Below, in pieces: positions 1 through 7,815 of a stretch of DNA of 9,601 nucleotides. The notes beneath the pieces are model-generated. The model saw only the letters and a list, made by a program, of their open reading frames with translations, did no database searches and was not told the origin of the DNA. Within the stretch, counting starts at the first letter, position 1, and each line of letters begins with the position of its first letter. The position numbers were made by a program, and so were the translations under genes. This DNA comes from Bacteroidota bacterium (GTDB taxonomy: Bacteria; Bacteroidota; Bacteroidia; Chitinophagales; Saprospiraceae), in NCBI GenBank assembly GCA_018969455.1, contig JAGWYI010000117.1:1-9601 (forward strand), written 5' to 3'.

Positions 1-8
1 TTTTGATT

Positions 9-16
9 TATATTTG
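9..16 (+). promoter_or_regulatory. Candidate Bacteroidota -7 promoter element for rmuC
   Basis: The bases TATATTTG match the Bacteroidota -7 consensus TAnnTTTG and end 17 bases before the rmuC ATG. The expected -33 TTG box would lie left of the window, so only half of the promoter can be judged. Two other plus-strand genes here have a similar element at nearly the same distance, which supports the call. Confidence 0.45.
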
Positions 17-33
17 CCGGTAAAACCGCGCTT

Positions 34-1395
34 ATGGATTCATTTACCCTCGTGCTGCTTTTTTTCGGGTGCATCGTGATTGCCCTGCTGATCTTTATGC
101 AACAGAAAAAGACTGTCGGACTGCCCGAAGGGGCCGTTTCCCGCGATTTGTACCAAACCATCGTGACACAGCACGAAATGTTGCGCAGCGAATTGCAATC
201 CAAAGAACAGGAATTGCGCATTGCCCAGTCCCAGGCCGCCGCCCACCGCCAAACCATTCAGCACCTCGAAACACAATTGCAACAGCAAAAAGCCGAATGG
301 CAACAAATGCAAACGCGCATGCAAACGGAATTCGAAAACATCGCTTCCCGTTTGTTTGAAGAAAAAAACCGCCTGCTGTCCGACCGAAATGCCCAGCAAA
401 TCCAGGGTATCCTCGCCCCCCTGCGCGAGAAAATCCGGGAATTTGAATCCAACATCGAACGGAAATTTTTGGAAGAAACCCGGGAAAAAGCCGGTTTGAA
501 AAAAGAACTGGAGCAATTGCATCAAATGAACTTGCAACTCAGCCAGGATGCCAACAACCTGGCCGGCGCGCTCAAAGGGCAAAGCAAGGTACAGGGCGAC
601 TGGGGCGAACTGCAACTCGAAGTGCTGCTCGAAAAATCGGGCCTCTCCAAAGGCGTTCACTACATGGCCCAAAACACCTACCGCGACGAACAAGGCCTCG
701 CCAAACGCCCCGATTTCATCATACACCTGCCCGATGAAAAGCACCTGATCATCGACGCCAAGGTCTCCCTCACGGCTTTTGAGCGTTTTTTCAATGAAAA
801 CGACCCGCTCCTGCGCGAAAAACACCTCAAAGCGCACATCGAAAGCATCCGTTCCCACATCGATCAATTGAGCCGGAAAAACTACCCCCAACTGCAACAA
901 CTGCATACGCCCGACTACCTGCTGCTTTTCATACCCCTCGAAAGTGCCCTGAGCACCGCCCTGCAGGCCGACCCCCGTCTGCTCACCGATGCGGTGGAGC
1001 GCAACATCATCCTGGTGACCACTTCCAGCTTGCTTTCCACCATGCGCACGGTGGCCATGTTGTGGAAACAGGAAAAACAAACCCGCTCCGTGTTGGAAAT
1101 TGCGCGCCAAAGCGGCCTGTTATACGACAAATTTGTTGCATTTGTGGAGGATTTGCGCACCGTGGGCCTGCGCCTCGGGCACGCGCAGGAAGCCTACGAT
1201 GCTGCCATGCACAAACTGGTCAACGCTGGCCGGCCCGGCGACACCCTCATCGGGAAAGCCGAAAAAATTCGCGCCCTCGGCGCCCGAACCACCAAAAGTT
1301 TGCCGGCCGACCTGATCGAAGCCTCCGAAGCAACAGATTTACCCGAAATTTCGGAAGGCAAAGAAGCCCCGCCCGATGATTTCTTGCCTACCTGA
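34..1395 (+). CDS. rmuC: RmuC family protein (DNA recombination / rearrangement-limiting, PD-(D/E)XK-like)
   Basis: 453 residues, close to the usual RmuC length. Residues 4-22 form one hydrophobic membrane helix. Residues 40-175 are a Gln/Glu/Lys-rich coiled coil. The conserved core follows: GDWGE at 188-192, then RPDF at 225-228 and DAK at 241-243, which fit the PD...(D/E)xK layout of restriction-endonuclease-like folds. The LLLFIPLE segment at 296-303 and the region to about 415 are also typical. The last 30 residues are acidic and probably disordered. In E. coli, RmuC is known to limit inversions and rearrangements at short inverted repeats; nuclease activity is predicted from the fold, not shown here. 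The ATG at 34 is the only sensible start: an in-frame TGA lies at 4-6 and the membrane helix begins at once. No Shine-Dalgarno sequence is visible, as is common in Bacteroidota. Family assignment is firm; biochemical role is inferred. Confidence 0.95.
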   Translation: MDSFTLVLLFFGCIVIALLIFMQQKKTVGLPEGAVSRDLYQTIVTQHEMLRSELQSKEQELRIAQSQAAAHRQTIQHLETQLQQQKAEWQQMQTRMQTEFENIASRLFEEKNRLLSDRNAQQIQGILAPLREKIREFESNIERKFLEETREKAGLKKELEQLHQMNLQLSQDANNLAGALKGQSKVQGDWGELQLEVLLEKSGLSKGVHYMAQNTYRDEQGLAKRPDFIIHLPDEKHLIIDAKVSLTAFERFFNENDPLLREKHLKAHIESIRSHIDQLSRKNYPQLQQLHTPDYLLLFIPLESALSTALQADPRLLTDAVERNIILVTTSSLLSTMRTVAMLWKQEKQTRSVLEIARQSGLLYDKFVAFVEDLRTVGLRLGHAQEAYDAAMHKLVNAGRPGDTLIGKAEKIRALGARTTKSLPADLIEASEATDLPEISEGKEAPPDDFLPT

Positions 1396-1416
1396 TGCGC
1401 ATTTTTTCTATTTTTG
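1384..1416 (+). promoter_or_regulatory. Candidate promoter for hutI
   Basis: TATTTTTG at 1409-1416 matches TAnnTTTG and ends 20 bases before the hutI ATG. A TTG at 1384-1386, inside the last codons of rmuC, could be the -33 box with a 22-base spacer, slightly longer than ideal. If real, hutI can be transcribed independently of rmuC despite the 41-base gap. Confidence 0.45.
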
Positions 1417-1436
1417 CGCTTTAATTTGATCCGAAT

Positions 1437-2675
1437 ATGGCTTCTTTGCTCATCCGCAACATACACACGCTGGTATTCGCCGACACTGCGTGCAGAAATA
1501 CGCCTGTGCGCGGGGCCGAAATGGCCCAATTGCCCTGCATTTCCAACGCATATTTATTGTGTGAAAACGACCGCATCGCGGCATTCGGCTCCATGGACCA
1601 ATGTCCCGAACGCGCCGACGAGGAATTGGATGCAGAGGGCGGCATGGTTTTCCCATCCTGGTGCGATTCGCACACGCACATCGTATTTGCCGCCCCGCGG
1701 GAGGAGGAATTTGTAGACCGCATCCGGGGGCTATCGTACGAGGAAATTGCAGCAAGAGGGGGTGGCATCCTCAATTCTGCCCGAAAATTGCAGGCTTGCT
1801 CGGAAGACGAATTGTTTGAATCGGCCTATTTGCGGCTTTTGGAGGTCATTGGCACCGGCACCGGCGCCCTTGAGATTAAAAGTGGTTACGGCCTGAGCCT
1901 GGAAAGCGAGTTGAAAATGTTGCGGGTCATTCGGCGTTTGAAAACTGTGAGCCCCATACCTGTAAAAGCCACATTTTTGGGGGCACATGCCATACCGTCC
2001 GAGTACAAATCCCGGCGGGAAGATTACATTCGGCTTCTGGTGGATGAAATGCTTCCCAAAGTGGCCGCAGAAGGCCTGGCCGATTATTGTGATGTTTTTT
2101 GCGACCGCGGTTTTTATACCGTTGAAGAAACCGATTACATCCTGAAATCGGCCGCGCAATACGGGTTAAAAGCCAAAATACACGCCAACGAACTCGATTA
2201 TAGCGGTGGTGTACAGGTTGGCGTGGCCAATCAGGCCATTTCGGTCGATCATTTGGAATATACAGGCCCGGCTGAAATTGAAGCTTTGTTGTCGGGCAAC
2301 ACCCTGCCTACCCTTTTGCCGGGCTGCGCTTTTTTCCTGGGCATTCCTTTTGGTCCGGCGCGCGAACTGATAGAGGCTGGTTTGCCGGTGGTATTGGCCA
2401 GCGATTACAACCCGGGGTCTTCCCCGTCGGGCAACATGCCGTTTGTAGTATCTCTGGCTTGTATAAAAATGCGCATGCTGCCGGAAGAAGCCATTGTGGC
2501 TGCCACCTTGAACGGCGCTTGTGCGATGGAATTGGCCAACGATTATGGAAGCATTGCGGTGGGCAAAAAAGCCAATGTATTCATCACCCGTCCGATGCCT
2601 TCGGTTGCTTACCTTCCCTATGCCTTCGGAACCCCATTGATTGAACAGCGCATCCTGAATGGAAAGGTGTTTTAA
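1437..2675 (+). CDS. hutI: Imidazolonepropionase (histidine degradation)
   Basis: 412 residues, the normal HutI length. It hydrolyses 4-imidazolone-5-propionate to N-formimidoyl-L-glutamate, the third step of histidine breakdown, in the cytoplasm. It belongs to the amidohydrolase superfamily, and the metal and catalytic residues are visible in order: HTH (H79, H81), the GGG of the EIAARGGGI loop (108-110), EIKSGYGL (146-153), H249 and E252 in KIHANE, H272 in VDHLEY, and D323 in SDYNPGSSP. These positions nearly coincide with those I recall for the Bacillus subtilis enzyme (H80, H82, H249, E252, H272, D324), so the active site looks intact. The ATG at 1437 follows an in-frame TAA at 1422-1424. 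No hutU, hutH or formimidoylglutamase gene is in the window; the gene stands alone between rmuC and the giant secreted protein, so the rest of the pathway must lie elsewhere if present. Confidence 0.97.
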   Translation: MASLLIRNIHTLVFADTACRNTPVRGAEMAQLPCISNAYLLCENDRIAAFGSMDQCPERADEELDAEGGMVFPSWCDSHTHIVFAAPREEEFVDRIRGLSYEEIAARGGGILNSARKLQACSEDELFESAYLRLLEVIGTGTGALEIKSGYGLSLESELKMLRVIRRLKTVSPIPVKATFLGAHAIPSEYKSRREDYIRLLVDEMLPKVAAEGLADYCDVFCDRGFYTVEETDYILKSAAQYGLKAKIHANELDYSGGVQVGVANQAISVDHLEYTGPAEIEALLSGNTLPTLLPGCAFFLGIPFGPARELIEAGLPVVLASDYNPGSSPSGNMPFVVSLACIKMRMLPEEAIVAATLNGACAMELANDYGSIAVGKKANVFITRPMPSVAYLPYAFGTPLIEQRILNGKVF

Positions 2676-2679
2676 CATC

Positions 2680-2713
2680 AAAAAAAGGCATATGTCAAAG
2701 CCCATATGCGCTT
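2680..2713. terminator. Hairpin after hutI (possible terminator, polarity odd)
   Basis: GCATATG (2688-2694) and CATATGC (2703-2709) form a perfect 7-bp stem with an 8-base loop, extendable by three pairs across a bulged G. It starts 13 bases after the hutI stop codon. A run of seven A lies on the left (2680-2686) and there is no T run on the right, so the classic stem plus U-tract appears only when read on the minus strand. As a terminator for hutI it is therefore weak; it may instead serve as a 3' end stabiliser. Confidence 0.3.
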
Positions 2714-2975
2714 GCAATAAATAGTGTTAAAGGCTCGTTCAGTGGGCGCTTCGGGGTTTCTGTACGAATTTGTCAAACATTTGTTTTGTATTTGATATGT
2801 CAGATCGCGTTTGAATGCCTAATTTTGCGTCCACTTCGCCCCAAGCTACCAAAAGACATCCCAATTTAATCCTAATCCCACCCCGAAAAGTTAAAGTCAT
2901 CCTGTTCAAACAGCGCGTTTCATCTTGACCGCATCTCGACAGATGTGAAAATCCCGCTTTCTGAACATATCCATC

Positions 2976-2983
2976 AACCTTTG
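2976..2983 (+). promoter_or_regulatory. Candidate -7 element for the giant secreted protein gene
   Basis: AACCTTTG differs from TAnnTTTG at one base and ends 15 bases before the ATG at 2999, similar to the 17 and 20 bases seen before rmuC and hutI. No convincing TTG box lies 19-21 bases upstream, so this rests mainly on position. Confidence 0.35.
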
Positions 2984-2998
2984 TAAATTTACGCTCGA

Positions 2999-5900
2999 AT
3001 GCAAAGAATTCTAATCCTCCTGCTTGCGTGTTTGGTCATGACCACCGCGCATCTTTACGCCCAGGTTCCTCAGAACATCTCTGTCCCCGCTCCTGTCAAA
3101 CCCGACTTTAGTGGAAAACACAACCCTGATTTTTTGTGCAATTTTGCAGGAACCTTCGTTTTAGGCGCACCGGGTAGCCAAACGCAAAGTAATGATTTGA
3201 ACCTCAACCAGATCTTTTTGTGTTTTGGAGACTCTATTTTCATCAACCACAACCCCGATGCCGTCCTGAGTGGGGACCCTGTTCCGGCTACGCCAGGGGG
3301 CATTGGCTGGGCATTTTATAATTGCCCACCTACCATTATAGGCGACAATTTGCAAACCGTCATTGCCGACCCTTGCATCACCCCGGGCGGCGCCAACGGA
3401 ATTTGGGTATACCCTGGCAGCAATGCGGAAGGAGATGCCTGGTTTTTCAACTCCGGCTATATTCAAAACACATTCAATGCGGGTGCTCCTATTGAAATGT
3501 TCTTCGCCCCCATCACGCTGGATGTCCTCAACTTTTCTACCAACCCGCCAACCCCGGGATTCGAATCCAATACGCCGGGAAATCCGGCAGGGCCCTGTGT
3601 CAATGTAAACACGGCTGCCGCATTTTCTGTCGTTTACCTCAATCCAATTACAGAATCGGGTGTTGCTACCTCATTTGGCAATGATTGCCTGGGCAAATTC
3701 CGGGTACAAGGCGGCTACCCAGAGTTCCAAACGACCGCTACTTATACCATTACCATCTCGCTCAAATCGAACCCCGCCATTAAAGGATTGATTCAAACCC
3801 CTTCTCTGAACCAATTGTATCATTCCGCCGATGTTATTTTTTCTGTGCCTCAGTCGGGTACTTATGTGGTTACCATTGAAGACGGAATAAGTTGTGGTCA
3901 TACTTTCGAAATTAACATGAGTACCTGCAACCCCACCGACAATGTGGTGTTGAACTTCCCGCAAGTAACCGCGCCTCCCGGCAGTAATGTTTGTATTCCA
4001 GTTACCGTAGAAAATTTTAACAGCGTTGCAGCCTCGTTTTCCATGACCTGGGATCCTACCGTACTGCAATTTACCGGTTTTAACAACCTGTATCCCAGCA
4101 TCGACGGTTTTAGCCTCAGTAATTTTAACACCCAAAATGTAAGCAGCGGCTTCCTGGGCGTATCCGTTTTCGACAACAATCCCGTTGGTGCTGCCATCAA
4201 CATTCCGAATGGCGGCACGCTGTTTTCTGTATGTTTTGATGTGGTAGGCCCTTTGAATGCCTGCTCCCAACTCGGTTTTACCAACAGTCCGTCGCCGGTG
4301 ATCATCGAGAACCAATCGGGATCCATTCAGGCTGTTACCGCTGATACCGGCCAGGCTTGCGTAGGTTTCAAACCGCTGTCCATGACTGTTGAGCTTGATA
4401 CACTATGCGCTGGAAATGCCCTCATTAAAGTAACCCCTTCTGGCGGTATTGCACCCTATGAGGTAACCATAGACAAGCCAGTTACGGGCCCCACTATACA
4501 AGGAATTGTTCCTGCTGAAGGAAACTCCTTTATCCCCGCCAACCCAACTACGAATGGTCAGGTGGTAATTACCTTGATTGATAATAACGGCAACGGAGAC
4601 ACCCTTACCCAATCATTTGTGCTGGATATTCCAGCCCTTGGAGCTGCACTGGATTTGAGCAGCATGCCTACTTGTAGCGGCGGCAAAGACGGTTCCGTGA
4701 ATGCGCAGGTATTTGTTGGATCCAACCTGGTTTCCAACCCGGGCGCCAACTTTACTTTTAGTTGGACCGGGCCTGGAGGACCTTATCCCAATGCGCCCTT
4801 TATTTCCGGGCTTGGTACCGGCACTTATGTGGTGCTTGTAACCGACAAAACCACCGGTTGTTCGGCAACCGCAAGCGGCACACTCGGACAACCTACCCCA
4901 ATTTCCAGGGTAAGTGCAGCAACCAAAACAACCGATGCTGCCTGTAACGGTGTATGTGATGGTTCCATCACTTACCTGCCAACCGGGGGCACGCGTTTCC
5001 CGGGAGGAAAATACAATTATACCTGGACCTATTCCCCCGATGGAAATCCCAATAATGTGATCTCTGATGTGACAGGCCAGGATAGCCTGATTGTTTTATT
5101 GGCAAAATGTGCCGGTACCTACTACGTTACCCTGACAGATCAAAATGGCTGTACGTTTAGCGATAGCATTATTGTTAAAAATGCCATTAATGTGGTTGTT
5201 GACTCCACCAGCATCGTCAACATCAGCTGTTTCGGAAATACAAATGGCGAAATTTGTGTTAAAGTAACAGAAACACCTGCTACCGCCAATCCGAATTATA
5301 CCTTCATCTGGTCGCCTCCCGGCCCACCGCAAGTAAACACCTCGCCAACAAGTTCCTGTTACCAGCAATTGGCAGCCAATTTCTACGATGTGCTGGCAAT
5401 CGGGAACAATGGCTGTATTGCCACTGCAACATTTGAAATTAAGGAACCCTCCAAACTGCTTGCAGTTGCCGAATTTATAACACAGCCGCTCTGCGACCAG
5501 CCCGTTTCAGGATCTATTCAAATTTTGGGTACCGGTGGAACCGCAACCGTTAACCCCAACAGTTATAGCTATTTGTGGAGCAATGGCGCTACTACACGCC
5601 TGATTTCCAGCCTTGGCCCCGGCCAATATTGTGCCACCGTGACCGACCTGAAAGGTTGCACCGATACCATTTGTGTGGATTTGAAATTGCCCGGCGCACC
5701 TGCTATCACCAAGATCGATTCCACCAAGGTCAAATGTGGTGACGATGGCTGTTTGGGTGTTGTTGTCCCCGGAAATAACATCACTTATACCTGGGCGAAT
5801 ATTAACGGAACGGCTCTTCCCAACAATACAAACAGTTCCGTTTGCGGATTGAACGGCGGCCAATATGTGGTAACCATTAAAGACCAGGGAGGATGTACCA

Positions 5901-7699
5901 CCAAAGATACCCTGACCCTGGGATCAATTCAACCGCTCGCCCTCAGTGATACCACCTTTGTGGAACCTACCTGCGCAGGCTTGAAAAATGGCATCATCTC
6001 TGTCGCTGCAACCGGCGGAAATGGCGGTTACACCTTTACCTGGAAAAAAAGTGGAACAACCGGCCCGCTTTTGCTCAATGCCGGCGCCGGCTGTGATACC
6101 CTTATTCTGCGGGATATTGAAGATTGTAAACTCAACATTCCGCTTTGCCTGGGCGAACCACCCGCAATTACCAATTCATTCGCGTCGGTAAAAGATGCCA
6201 CCTGTGCCGAAACCTGCAACGGTACCGCCACCAGCATCACACAATACGCCGATGGAACCAAAGGGTCCTTCTTGTTCCAATGGAATGATGCAAGCCCCAA
6301 CAATACCGACTCAACCCGCACAGATTTGTGCCTCGGATTTAACATAGTAAACATCAGCGACTTAAATGGATGTAACATTCTGGATACCGTGGAAATCAAA
6401 GGCCCGGCGCCCATCTCATCCATAGCCGAAACCGTAGATTCTGTTTCCTGTTTCGGTGGCGCCAACGGACGCATCAGCATTGGCGGCCTGGGCGGAAACG
6501 GGAGTCCTTATACCTACCAATGGAGCCCCAATGCCAATACGCCCGGAAATACACCCATTGTAACCGGTGTTCCGGCAGGTGTTTATGCCGTTACCATCAC
6601 CGACGCTAAAGGTTGCTCTGGAACAAGTTCATATACGGTTTTTCAACCCGCTCAAATTGTAGTAGCATTGGATAATGCCAACAGCAAGGCGCCAACTTGT
6701 ACCGATAGTAAAGATGGTATTATCGCTGTAACGGTAACAGGTGGAAATTTAGGCAAATTGACCTATTCCTGGTCGAACGGCGCCAGCAATGTGGGCTCTA
6801 CCAATCCGCTCGAAAATCAATCTGCCGGGGTTTATGGGGTTACCGTAACAGATGCCGAAGGTTGTACAGGACTCCTCGACAACATCCAAATTGAACAACC
6901 AGATGCGATTTTTGGCGCCCTCAATCCATTGGATTCCATCAAATGCCACGGCGATCAGATTATCCTGAGTGTAGACACCATCTTCGGTGGAAAAGGCGGC
7001 CCGTACCAGTATAGCGTCGACAATGGAGTTACCCTTAATCCATCCTTCCCGATCTCGATTGGCGGAGGAGAACACTATATTTCCTACTTCGACCAAACCG
7101 GTACTTGTGCCTTTGTCGATACCATCTATGTGTACGAACCCGATCAAATTGAAATCAATTTCACCCCAGTATCGGTTGAAATTGAACTGGGCGACTCCCT
7201 GAAACTCAATCCGATAATCACCGGGGTAATCGAAGACTCTATTGCAATCTTCCAATGGTCTCCACAAGACCGATTGCTGAACCTCCCCAGCTTGCGTCCT
7301 ACGGTATACACATTCGAAAGCCAAAAATACTTCCTCACGGTAACGGATAAAAAAGGTTGTACCGGCATCGGTTCCATCCTGATCAACATTGATCCGAACC
7401 GGAACGTTTACATTCCCAATATATTCATTCCAGGGAACCCGAGTGGTTTGAATGACCACTTTAACCCTTATGTTGGAAAAGGGGTGGAAAAAATCAACAG
7501 CTTTCAAGTATTCAATCGTTGGGGCGAAAAATTGTTTGAAAATCGAAACTTCCTACCCGAAAACCAACCCGCTGAAGGTTGGGACGGGCGCTTCCGCGGT
7601 GATTATGTTGACCCAGGTGTGTATGTGTATGCCATTGAGGTCAAATTCCTCGACGGCCGCGTGCTGCTGTATCGCGGAGACATTACGGTTTTCCGCTAG
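2999..7699 (+). CDS. Giant T9SS-secreted protein: cohesin-like domain, SprB-like repeats, gliding motility-associated C-terminal domain
   Basis: 1566 residues. A Sec signal peptide covers 1-21, with likely cleavage at LYA/QVPQ. Residues 44-310 are a Cys-containing beta-rich region I cannot name; its last part (about 217-305) resembles an SprB/PKD module. Residues 312-456 look like a cohesin domain: PGSNVCIPVTVENF, then SMTWDPTVLQFTGF, then GGTLFSVCFDVVG. Residues 457-550 are a degenerate SprB-like module. Residues 557-1384 hold about ten SprB-like repeats of 68-85 residues, each beginning with a Cys, usually followed by an (N/D)G motif, and ending near YxVxVTDxxGC. Residues 1386-1467 are a PKD-like module. 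Residues 1468-1566 are a type B (gliding motility-associated) sorting domain, with YIPNIFIPG, FNRWGEKLFE (1505-1514), GWDGRFRG (1527-1534) and DPGVYVYAIEV. Such proteins are exported by Sec then the type IX system; a role as adhesin or surface filament is inferred from SprB. No sprF/porP-like gene is adjacent. Start choice rests on the signal peptide. Confidence 0.93.
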   Translation: MQRILILLLACLVMTTAHLYAQVPQNISVPAPVKPDFSGKHNPDFLCNFAGTFVLGAPGSQTQSNDLNLNQIFLCFGDSIFINHNPDAVLSGDPVPATPGGIGWAFYNCPPTIIGDNLQTVIADPCITPGGANGIWVYPGSNAEGDAWFFNSGYIQNTFNAGAPIEMFFAPITLDVLNFSTNPPTPGFESNTPGNPAGPCVNVNTAAAFSVVYLNPITESGVATSFGNDCLGKFRVQGGYPEFQTTATYTITISLKSNPAIKGLIQTPSLNQLYHSADVIFSVPQSGTYVVTIEDGISCGHTFEINMSTCNPTDNVVLNFPQVTAPPGSNVCIPVTVENFNSVAASFSMTWDPTVLQFTGFNNLYPSIDGFSLSNFNTQNVSSGFLGVSVFDNNPVGAAINIPNGGTLFSVCFDVVGPLNACSQLGFTNSPSPVIIENQSGSIQAVTADTGQACVGFKPLSMTVELDTLCAGNALIKVTPSGGIAPYEVTIDKPVTGPTIQGIVPAEGNSFIPANPTTNGQVVITLIDNNGNGDTLTQSFVLDIPALGAALDLSSMPTCSGGKDGSVNAQVFVGSNLVSNPGANFTFSWTGPGGPYPNAPFISGLGTGTYVVLVTDKTTGCSATASGTLGQPTPISRVSAATKTTDAACNGVCDGSITYLPTGGTRFPGGKYNYTWTYSPDGNPNNVISDVTGQDSLIVLLAKCAGTYYVTLTDQNGCTFSDSIIVKNAINVVVDSTSIVNISCFGNTNGEICVKVTETPATANPNYTFIWSPPGPPQVNTSPTSSCYQQLAANFYDVLAIGNNGCIATATFEIKEPSKLLAVAEFITQPLCDQPVSGSIQILGTGGTATVNPNSYSYLWSNGATTRLISSLGPGQYCATVTDLKGCTDTICVDLKLPGAPAITKIDSTKVKCGDDGCLGVVVPGNNITYTWANINGTALPNNTNSSVCGLNGGQYVVTIKDQGGCTTKDTLTLGSIQPLALSDTTFVEPTCAGLKNGIISVAATGGNGGYTFTWKKSGTTGPLLLNAGAGCDTLILRDIEDCKLNIPLCLGEPPAITNSFASVKDATCAETCNGTATSITQYADGTKGSFLFQWNDASPNNTDSTRTDLCLGFNIVNISDLNGCNILDTVEIKGPAPISSIAETVDSVSCFGGANGRISIGGLGGNGSPYTYQWSPNANTPGNTPIVTGVPAGVYAVTITDAKGCSGTSSYTVFQPAQIVVALDNANSKAPTCTDSKDGIIAVTVTGGNLGKLTYSWSNGASNVGSTNPLENQSAGVYGVTVTDAEGCTGLLDNIQIEQPDAIFGALNPLDSIKCHGDQIILSVDTIFGGKGGPYQYSVDNGVTLNPSFPISIGGGEHYISYFDQTGTCAFVDTIYVYEPDQIEINFTPVSVEIELGDSLKLNPIITGVIEDSIAIFQWSPQDRLLNLPSLRPTVYTFESQKYFLTVTDKKGCTGIGSILINIDPNRNVYIPNIFIPGNPSGLNDHFNPYVGKGVEKINSFQVFNRWGEKLFENRNFLPENQPAEGWDGRFRGDYVDPGVYVYAIEVKFLDGRVLLYRGDITVFR
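4667..7150 (+). repeat. Array of about ten SprB-like protein repeats within the giant gene
   Basis: Repeats by residue: R1 557-635, R2 646-730, R3 742-820, R4 830-903, R5 911-982, R6 990-1057, R7 1067-1139, R8 1149-1220, R9 1232-1304, R10 1314-1384. The shared pattern is an opening C, often with (N/D)G after it, an aromatic-x-W strand such as YTYQWS or YSYLWS, then a G-x-Y-x-V strand leading to a D-x-x-GC turn and a closing strand ending near P-x-x-I. R10 is degenerate: it lacks the W and has TGTC for the GC turn. R6 has DTLIL in place of the Y strand. The copies are conserved in pattern rather than in DNA, so this is an old array and not a recent tandem duplication. Confidence 0.85.
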
Positions 7700-7719
7700 A
7701 ACCAGGCTATTATATATTT

Positions 7720-7758
7720 AAAAATCCCCTTCCGGATGTATTCGGAAGGGGATTTTTT
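7720..7758. terminator. Strong bidirectional intrinsic terminator between convergent genes
   Basis: Bases 7720-7734 and 7743-7757 pair perfectly over 15 bp around an 8-base loop. The stem has an AAAAAT/ATTTTT end and a CCCCTTCCG/CGGAAGGGG core. T6 on the right (7753-7758) and A5 on the left make it work in either direction. It sits 20 bases after the giant gene stop and is also downstream of the convergent gene at 7952-8926. Confidence 0.92.
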
Positions 7759-7781
7759 GTGCTGCTGGAATCCAGCAGCAC
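7759..7781. repeat. Second hairpin directly abutting the terminator
   Basis: GTGCTGCTGG (7759-7768) pairs with CCAGCAGCAC (7772-7781), a perfect 10-bp stem with the 3-base loop AAT. It starts one base after the T run of the first terminator. For minus-strand transcripts it precedes the main terminator hairpin, so it could block read-through or protect an RNA end. Confidence 0.6.
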
Positions 7782-7815
7782 CGGAAAAACATCAGGTTGC
7801 CAATTTTGCACTAAA

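Larger units (their letters stand above)
2676..2998. other. 323-base intergenic region, no gene seen
   Basis: There is no credible coding frame; the longest plus-strand ATG frame near hutI (from 2692) is ten codons. The region holds a palindromic hairpin next to the hutI stop (2680-2713) and a TAnnTTTG-like element close to the next start (2976-2983). A second exact TAnnTTTG match, TAATTTTG at 2820-2827, has its nearest upstream TTTG at 2791-2794, a 25-base spacer, so it is a weaker promoter candidate that would give a leader of roughly 165 bases. Nothing else was recognised. Confidence 0.6.

Noticed and set aside
40..1110. A 356-codon open frame antisense to rmuC
   Set aside because: It lies wholly inside a well-supported rmuC gene, its Phe/Gly/Gln-rich translation has no domain logic, and such antisense frames arise from the codon bias of the real gene.
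3020..3031. A lipobox-like LLAC at residues 8-11 of the giant protein, suggesting a lipoprotein
   Set aside because: The hydrophobic stretch continues beyond Cys11 to a clear signal peptidase I site (LYA/Q), and the stretch before the Cys is too short for a lipoprotein signal.
4667..7150. A recent DNA-level tandem repeat or a recombination-prone array
   Set aside because: Only short stretches recur (for example codons for KGC turns). The repeats are diverged at the DNA level and vary from 68 to 85 residues, so there is no sign of recent amplification.
6749..7507. A 252-codon open frame antisense to the end of the giant gene (and similar ones at 3671-4315 and 1731-2159)
   Set aside because: They are shadows of the coding strand: no signal peptide, motif or promoter, and the opposite strand carries recognisable protein domains throughout.
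7759..7781. Inverted repeat as a mobile element end or attachment site
   Set aside because: There is no transposase, integrase, target duplication or matching second copy nearby; its position right after a terminator explains it better as an RNA hairpin.
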